Positions 58,417 to 64,000 of a stretch of DNA of 64,000 nucleotides are shown piece by piece. This DNA is from Phymorhynchus buccinoides (lineage: Eukaryota > Mollusca > Gastropoda > Neogastropoda > Raphitomidae), in the NCBI GenBank assembly GCA_017654935.2, contig CM065690.1:13590367-13654366 (forward strand), in the 5' to 3' direction. Under the pieces are notes generated by a model. The model searched no databases, was not told the DNA's origin, and saw only the letters and a program-made list of their open reading frames with translations. The first letter of the stretch is position 1. Every line of letters starts with the position of its first letter. The position numbers and the translations under genes were made by a program.

Positions 58417-58709
58417 CGTTCTGAAGATCGTGAGCATAGATGACCCCCTGGGCGTCCACGTGGGTGGGCATGACGGCGAAGGTGGAGGCGGCGGGGGGAG
58501 GGTGGGGGTCCACCCAGATGGGGGGCTGGTCGATGGGCTCGTCCTCCTCCTTCTCCGGGTCCCACAGACCCCACTGCCACGCGCTGCGGTCTTCCTCCTC
58601 CTCCTCCTTCTCCCCCTCCTGTGAGGCCGAGTAGTCTTCATCGTCTTTGTCCTCGTCGTCCGTGGATAGGTCTTCCGATTCCCTGGAGTGCGAGCCTTGC
58701 TGAGGCTGA
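58417..58709 (-). CDS. Tudor gene exon 4: acidic linker and start of second extended-Tudor unit
   Basis: 293 nt. It opens in a Ser/Gln/Glu/Asp-rich linker (SQPQQGSHSRESEDLSTDD, then a long run of E and D) and ends with FAVMPTHVDAQGVIYAHDLQN, the pattern that opens an extended Tudor unit. The phase fits exon 3 (two bases carried in) and exon 5 (one base carried out); the donor is GTGAGA. A second equivalent acceptor sits 84 bp upstream at 58793 inside a tandem duplication. Using it would add 28 in-frame codons without a stop. Confidence 0.85.
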
Positions 58710-58835
58710 CTGAAAATCAGAAAAGAATCAGAGATTTTCTTGAAGGGGAAAAGGTCTTCCGATTCCCTGGAGTGCGAGCCTTGCTGAGGCTGACTGAAAA
58801 TCAGAAAAGAATCAGAGATTTTCTTGAAGGGGAAA
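58710..58835. repeat. 84-bp tandem duplication across the exon 4 acceptor
   Basis: Two direct copies at 84-bp spacing, each containing ctgattttcag/tcagcctcagcaagg on the minus strand. It creates the alternative acceptor noted at 58793. A GA-rich simple repeat (58855-58962) follows. Confidence 0.9.
58793..58793 (-). other. Alternative acceptor position for exon 4
   Basis: The 84-bp segment spanning the exon 4 acceptor (58709) is duplicated, so an identical acceptor context precedes 58793. Translation from the distal acceptor reads the exon start, then LFPFKKISDSFLIF across the old intron segment, then the exon start again, all in frame. Whether it is used cannot be told from sequence. Confidence 0.5.
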
Positions 58836-59090
58836 GACAGAGAGAACTGCCAGAGCCTAGGGGGAGGGAGGGATGGAGGGAGGGAGGGAGGAGAGAGAGA
58901 GGGAGGGAGAGTGAGAGAGAGAGTCAGAGAGAGAGAGAGAGAGACAGAGAGAGAGAGAGCACAGATCCCACTGCCATATGCTCAGTTTTTTGTTGGTCTT
59001 CATCTTCCTCCTGTGAGACAGAGTCTTCATGTCTGTGGAAACGTTTTCTGAATCGTTGGGATGAGAGACTTGTTGAGGTTGACAGGTACA

Positions 59091-59751
59091 GTCGCTGGAC
59101 CAGTACTTGTAGCGTAGGGGGTGCAGGGCGATTATATTTAGTATTACACCTACGTATTGTGGTGTACATACATACCTGGGTGCTGACTTCAAGGATCGGA
59201 GCAATGCCGTGTGCGGTCAATCAGTTTTTTGTTGTTGTATTAAACATTTTTATTCGTTTTTTTATTTAAATATACATAATCAGTCAATCAGTTGTTGTAG
59301 CAGGGAGCAGTACTTGTAGCGTAGGAGGTCGAGGGCCGTTATATTTAGTATTATACCTATGCATTGCGGTGTACATACCTGGGGGCTGGCTTCAAGGATC
59401 GGGCCATGCCGCGGTCAACCAGTCGCTGGACCAGTACTTGTTGTGCAGGGGGTCGAGGGCCGATTATATTTAGTATTATACCTATGCATTGTGGTGTACA
59501 TACCTGGGTGCTGGCTTCAAGGATCGGGCCATGCCGCGGTCAACCAGTCGCTGGACCAGTACTTGTTGTGCAGGGGGTCGAGGGCCGTTATATTTAGTAT
59601 TATACCTATGCATTGTGGTGTACATACCTGGGTGCTGGCTTCAAGGATCGGGCTATGCCGCGGTCAACCAGTCGCTGGACCAGTACTTGTTGTGCAGGGG
59701 GTCGAGGGCCATTATATTTAGTATTATACCTATGCATTGTGGTGTACATAC
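59091..59751. repeat. 124-bp array seeded on exon 3 3' end and donor
   Basis: Five copies, the most distal (59091-59225) diverged and separated by an AT-rich insert. On the minus strand each has the exon 3 end (SLKPAPR region), the GTATGT donor and about 60 bp of intron. Unit length is about 124 bp in the four regular copies. Confidence 0.9.
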
Positions 59752-59906
59752 CTGGGTGCTGGCTTCAAGGATCGGGCCATGCCGCGGTCAACCAGTCGCC
59801 GGACCAGGGAGTTGTACTTGTAGCGCAGGGGATCAAGGGCGGTCTCGGCCACCGTCACCTCCACCAGGATATCCACAGACAGGCCCAGGTCGCCGCTCTT
59901 CTCTCC
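59752..59906 (-). CDS. Tudor gene exon 3: extended-Tudor flank
   Basis: 155 nt, starting on a codon boundary (GEKSGDLGLSVDILVEVTVA) and ending two bases into a codon (APR/S) before a GTATGT donor. It continues the nuclease-like fold after Tudor 1, where family members have a strand reading roughly VEL followed by an N-terminal helix; here the helix is LRYKYNSLVRRLVDRGMARS. The 3' end of this exon with its donor is repeated about five times in the downstream intron (59091-59751). Confidence 0.85.
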
Positions 59907-59983
59907 CTGAACACATCGGAGAACACACCCGTTTAACACCTTCCTTTCACTGGTGAAGAAAGTGTCAGAAAATAACCTTAGGT

Positions 59984-60357
59984 GTAGAGTGGCACAGAGG
60001 CAACGCGTTCGCCTTGTGTCAAGTAAACCCGAGTTCGAACCTGGGTACAGGGGATGCTTCCTCTCACTTTGCACTAGGCCTTATGGTCTGAATGTGGAGT
60101 CTTTCAGATGCGACGATAAACAGAGGTCCTGTGTGCCCATGCACTTAGCACACATTAATCCCAGTGGCAACGAAAAAATTGTCATTTGGTCCAAAATTTA
60201 CCCCCCCCCCCCCCCCCTTTCCTTCCTCATCAGTCACACAAAAATCGCATGCAATTTTATTTTTAAAAGTGGGTGGCGCGCCTCTGGCTGCGACGCGCTC
60301 TTCAGGTGGGAGCAACCCGAATTTCACGGAGACGCCTCTGTGACTATAAATTACCTA
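59984..60357 (+). mobile_element. tRNA-derived SINE, full length
   Basis: Head with B box gttcgaacctggg near 60035, poly-C tract of about 17, standard tail, in the short intron between exons 2 and 3. Confidence 0.88.
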
Positions 60358-60589
60358 ATACCCAATAATACTTTTTAAAAAAATTATAAAATAGAACTTT
60401 CAGAAAATCGCAGTAAACACCTCTACCACTTTGTCAGTTTGCGTGACCATCAAGTCATTCCTATTTTGACACTAACAACTTATTACTATGTCAGTATCGA
60501 AACGTAATAGTATATATAAAAACACAACAACCTCGGAGCCGCCTCCATTTCGACAGTGCTCAGCATCTCGTCCAAATCGCCAAAGTTAC

Positions 60590-60808
60590 CTCCACTTTGA
60601 CGAAGAGCCTCCGGTCCTTGATCTCTCTGGCCATGAACTGGACGGCGGGGGGCGACCACTGATCTACGCCCTGGGAGGGGTCGAAGGGCGCCAGGTGGGC
60701 CAGGTGGCATCGCTCGGCGAAGCACTCCACCTGCCCGTGCACCTGCTTCAGCGCCCGCAAGGCGCCGGGCGGCAGCTCGTCGCTCAGCCCATAGTCCATC
60801 AGGTTCAC
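60590..60808 (-). CDS. Tudor gene exon 2: end of Tudor domain 1
   Basis: This 219-nt exon (73 codons, whole-codon ends) starts VNLMDYGLSDELPPGALRAL and ends LFVKVE before a GTAACT donor. NLMDYGLSD is the Tudor beta strand, with leucine where most active domains have asparagine (DYGN). The rest, through CFAERCHLAHLAPFDPSQG and QWSPPAVQFMAREIKD, is the helix and staphylococcal-nuclease-like flank of an extended Tudor module. Codon third positions are strongly G/C. Confidence 0.9.
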
Positions 60809-60846
60809 CTGCACAGCATCAACAAACCACCAAAATGTTAAAGCTG

Positions 60847-61372
60847 GACCCTGACGGATGAGTTTTTGCAAGAAAGGCGCCGAGATCACCAGGAAAACAC
60901 CCTTTACCGAGATCGCAACACTCACTTTACTCTAGTTTCCTAAACATCAAATTGTCGATTCCTCCTTGGCATAGGTGCTGGCAGTCAAATTCTTTCACCC
61001 AAAGAGAAGGTGTGTGCCGTTTCTTTTCCAATGTCCGCCTGCATTTAGGTCAAATTGTTTGCACAAAATTTTCGCAATACAAACCTTTTTTTTTTTTTTT
61101 TTTTTTTTTAAATGTTATGCAGTTTATCTAAAGAAGTTTCGCGCTCACAACAAAGCAAAGCTCCATTTTTTTTTTCACTGCACTACAAAAGATCAAAAAA
61201 CTTCAACCACAATGGGATTGACCTCCACCCACCCCATCCAAAATGGCTTTTTGCAAGCCAAGGAGGAATCGCCATTTTGACACCCTTTAGGAAACCAGAG
61301 CAAAGCAGTGTTCTGATCCTTGAAAAGGCTTTCCTTTCTCAAACTCCTTGCAAAAACTCATCTGTCAGGGTT
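60847..61372. mobile_element. TIR element ctgacggatgagtttttgca
   Basis: ctgacggatgagtttttgca at the left and tgcaaaaactcatctgtcag at the right; second inverted block aaggcgccgag / ctttcctttct is weaker. A poly-T run (61086-61109) is internal. Fills the first part of the intron before exon 2. Confidence 0.75.
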
Positions 61373-61489
61373 CGTTCCTTGGCGGAAGCTCACAGACATG
61401 GAAGTGTAAACATGTTTAGATATACTAAATTGGGGCAGTGGGTGGATGGATGCCTCATGCCTCCATACGGGGAGCTCCCCCACGCGTCT

Positions 61490-61820
61490 CTCCCCGTGGG
61501 GATACCGTTTGTCTTTTGTAAAAATAGTTCGCCCAATACTGGAAGTTCTGTGCTTGTAACTTCCTCTAGTCTGCCACTCTCTTTGATGCAGTCTGCCTTT
61601 TTCCTTTTGCTCACTGTCATCTAGCTTTATCTTTCTGACTTTTGGTCCATTTCTCCTGCCTTTAAAAAAAAAAAAAAAGCTTCCGAATAACTTTTCTCCT
61701 CTTAGCTCCTCCGATATCGGAATGTGTCGGCTGTGCGCAGCGGGGAGACCAAGGAAAAACAGGAAAACGGACACATACGTACCCATTGTGGGCTTATGGC
61801 CCGGGAACGCAGAAGAAGAA
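61490..61820. mobile_element. Interspersed repeat with (gaa)n end
   Basis: Same family; the tail runs directly into the piggyBac-type MITE at 61826. Confidence 0.6.
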
Positions 61821-61825
61821 GAAGC

Positions 61826-62061
61826 TTAACCCTTTCAACGCCAGTCATTTTTCAGCTGAAACTTTCCATTACTGTTACCTGGGTAGAGAAAAGATTCTGT
61901 CAGCAATATTGGGGATTCCTCTGTGACATGGATAAAATAGGACATATCCTTACTTCCCAAAATGGGGAACAGTGGGTGGATGGATGACCCTCATGATGCC
62001 TTCTATGACATGGGTGTCTCATTGTGGTGCCAAGAGGCGACAGTGGCGATGAAAGGGTTAA
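61826..62061. mobile_element. piggyBac-type MITE
   Basis: Same subfamily as 58079-58272, complete with TTAA at both ends. Confidence 0.85.
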
Positions 62062-62229
62062 CACTACAGTGACACATTACTGGCCCATCATTTTAGAAAT
62101 TGACCCATAATTTTCTGCAATTAGGGGGTCACATGACCCTTGACGATTAACTCTTCAATTGCCTTGTATTTTTTGACTTCTTGCCTGTCCCTTGCATTGT
62201 CAACCGACAAGAGGGGAAGTAACTATATG

Positions 62230-63828
62230 TGCCATCCAGCACTGCGGTGACGTTGGCGGCAGATCCCAGTGAAAAGCTCGGCTGAAATCTTTATAGCGTG
62301 GAGATGCCTTGCTATTTAAGAACATTTATATAGGGCTTCACCTTTAGGCCGGGTTCACATTAGACGCGTAAGTTCCGTACGGAAAACCCTAAATAAGTGG
62401 AAGAAAGAAGGATAAAAGTTTACACATACGTAGGGGAAATTCGGACACGTGCGCAAAAAAATTCCCTTCTTTGTTTCAGTTTTTATGGATTGAGCACGGG
62501 TTTCCTCCAAAATATCCGCTTATGTGTGTACACTGCCTATAGCTCTAACCTTGCCTAAGGTACGTCTCCACTCTAGCAGCAGCAGCAGCAGTAGTACTGA
62601 CCTGATATCGCCCCTATCCAGCACTGCAGTGACTTTGGCACTGTGGCAGATCCCAGCGGAAAATGTTCTTATAGAACTGAGACGCCTTGCCTAAGGTACG
62701 TCCACGCACTCTAGCAGCAGCAGCAATAATACTGACATGATTTTCACCCCCATCCAGGGAGGTGACATTGGCCCTGTGGCAGATCCCAGCGGAAAATCTT
62801 CTTATAGAACTGTACGCCTTGCCTAAGGTACGTCCGTTGCACTCTAGCAGCAGCAGCAATAGGGACTGAACTATATCCACCCCCATCCAGCACCGCGGTG
62901 ACGTTGGCCCTGAGGCAGATCCCAGCGGAAAATTCGGCTATAGAACTTTTATAGCGTGGAGATGCCACGCATCTATTTAGCAGAACATTTATACTGAGCT
63001 GATATCCACCCCCATCCAGCACCGCGGTGACAGTTGGCCCTGTGGCAGTTCCGTACGGAAAATTTTCTAAATAACTGGAAGAAAGAAGCCTAAGGTACGT
63101 TTACGCACTCTAGGGGCAGCGGACATAATGCGCACCTGATTTCCACCCCTTTCCAGCACTTATTTGACGGATTGGCCCTGTGGCAGATCCGCAGCGGAAT
63201 ATCCGCTTTCTGTGTAGACACTGAGACGCCTTGCCTAAGGTACGTCCACCACTCTAGCAGCAGCAGCAAGTAATACTGACCTGATATCGCCCCCATCCAG
63301 CACTGCAGTGACTTTGGCACTGTGGCAGATCCCAGCGGAAAATTTTCTTATAGAGCTGGAGACACCTTGCCTAAGGTACGTCCCGCACTCTAGCAGCAGC
63401 AGCAATAATACTGACCTGATATCCACCCCCACTGACCAGATATCCAGCGGTGACGTTGGCCCTGTGGCAGACTCCAGCGGAAACCTTGGCTGTAATTTAT
63501 TTAGAGCGTGGAGATGCTTTGCCTAAGGTACATCCCCACTCATAGAACTGAGACGCCTTGCCTAAGGTACGTTCCCACTCTGGCAGCAGCAGAAATACTG
63601 ACCTGATATCCAGCACTGCCGTTGGCCCTGTGACAGATCCCAGCGGAAAGCTCGACTTAAATTTGTTCATGGTGTGGAGAAGCCTTGCCTACAGCAGCAG
63701 CAGTACTGACCTGATATCTGCCCCCATCCAGCACTGCCGTTGGCCCTGTGACAGATCCCAGCGGAAAGCTCGACTTAAATTTGTTCATGGTGTGGAGAAG
63801 CCTTGCCTACAGCAGCAGCAGTACTGAC
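62230..63828. repeat. Degenerate array seeded on exon 1 3' end and donor
   Basis: Ten to twelve units of 70-170 bp. Each copies the CHRANVTAVLDGG coding segment and, in most units, the ATCAG/GTCAGT donor, plus an intronic (gct)n run and a cctaaggtacgt motif. Fragments of the MITE at 62346-62545 have been drawn into some units. It fills almost the whole second half of the intron. Confidence 0.85.
62346..62545. mobile_element. MITE aggccgggttcacattagac
   Basis: Same family as 37684-37863; ends cgcttatgtgtgtacactgcc. Fragments of it recur inside the exon 1 array near 63045-63225. Confidence 0.75.
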
Positions 63829-63976
63829 CTGATATCTGCCCCCATCCAGCACGGCGGTGACGTTGGCCCTGTGACAGACCCCGGTGAAGGACTGGATGGC
63901 CACGCAGCACTCGCCCACCTTCCAGTCACGCTCCGCCGCCGCTTCTGCCTTGTAGGAGGACAGCTCCGTCATCAGT
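63829..63976 (-). CDS. Tudor gene exon 1 (first visible): start of Tudor domain 1
   Basis: The acceptor follows a GC-rich cag at 63977-63979 and the donor is GTCAGTA. It encodes about 49 residues, beginning LMTELSSYKAEAAAERDWKV and ending with a Tudor first half (VGECCVAIQSFTG, then CHRANVTAVLDGGRYQ). The usual WYRA of an active Tudor core is replaced by VCHRA. The exon ends on a codon boundary and joins exon 2, which supplies the DYG strand. About ten partial copies of this exon's 3' end and donor follow in the next intron (62230-63828). Earlier exons must lie beyond the window. Confidence 0.85.
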
Positions 63977-64000
63977 CTGCGCGCGCGCACACACATACAT

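Larger units (their letters stand above)
10161..63976 (-). other. Multi-Tudor domain protein gene, 21 visible exons, both ends missing
   Basis: Gene overview. In transcript order the exons are 63976-63829, 60808-60590, 59906-59752, 58709-58417, 56048-55882, 53056-52934, 50205-50131, 50058-49984, 47950-47798, 44698-44612, 43589-43453, 40001-39840, 37370-37211, 35553-35441, 34397-34312, 21949-21808, 18704-18633, 16770-16646, 14182-14084, 12006-11839 and 10344-10161. Every junction is GT-AG and the broken codons agree, so one frame of about 980 codons runs through. Four Tudor cores are seen (DYGLSD, DYGNTE, DYGNSE, DYGNSE). Tudor proteins of this type bind symmetrically dimethylated arginines of Piwi proteins and scaffold germ granules; that role is inferred from the family. 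The N-terminus lies beyond 64000 and the C-terminus is lost at the palindrome centre. The exact family member (RNF17/TDRD4, TDRD1, TDRD6) is not decided. Confidence 0.85.

Noticed and set aside
37371..63829. CRISPR array interpretation of the regular repeats
   Set aside because: The repeats are contiguous or exon-derived without unique spacers, and the DNA is eukaryotic.

Overview
The window is eukaryotic nuclear DNA: small GC-rich exons with GT-AG introns, a dense load of short non-autonomous transposons, a tRNA-derived SINE, fragments of non-LTR retrotransposons, microsatellites and a 500-N scaffold gap. The style fits a marine invertebrate, most likely a mollusc. That is inference from repeat style and genome texture, not from a diagnostic gene.

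Only one protein-coding gene can be supported. It lies on the minus strand (63976 down to 10161) in at least 21 exons whose broken codons agree at every junction. It encodes part of a multi-Tudor protein (about 980 codons visible, both ends missing) of the type that binds methyl-arginine tails of Piwi proteins in germ granules (TDRD1/TDRD6/RNF17 class; which member is not resolved). Four Tudor modules are visible: exons 1-2 (degenerate binding cage), exons 5-6, exons 11-12 and exons 19-20, separated by extended-Tudor flanks and acidic linkers.

Bases 5-19461 form a very large inverted repeat: arms of about 9.7 kb around a spacer of about 45 bp near 9740-9784. The right arm carries exons 16-20 of the minus-strand gene. 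The left arm carries the same five exons on the plus strand. All five exons have identical lengths in both arms, with two substitutions seen in 648 coding bases, while the introns differ by several percent and by 5-29 bp in length. The gene is cut at the palindrome centre in the middle of its fourth Tudor domain. This is either two haplotypes joined head to head by the assembler, or a recent real inverted duplication.

Layout: 1-9739 left arm; 9740-9784 spacer; 9785-19461 right arm; 19462-22450 transposons plus exon 15; 22451-22950 N gap; 22951-34300 a long intron full of MITEs and a CR1/L2-type LINE fragment; 34312-63976 exons 14 to 1.

The most unusual feature is that at least nine tandem or partial duplications in this one gene are seeded on exon-intron junctions. 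They copy an exon end with its splice donor (exons 1, 3, 5, 18, 19), an exon start with its acceptor (exons 4, 11, 12), or a whole exon (exon 7). The largest is about 55 copies of a 39-bp unit that each repeat the exon 11 acceptor.

All coordinates were worked out by eye; transposon limits are approximate unless terminal repeats are named.
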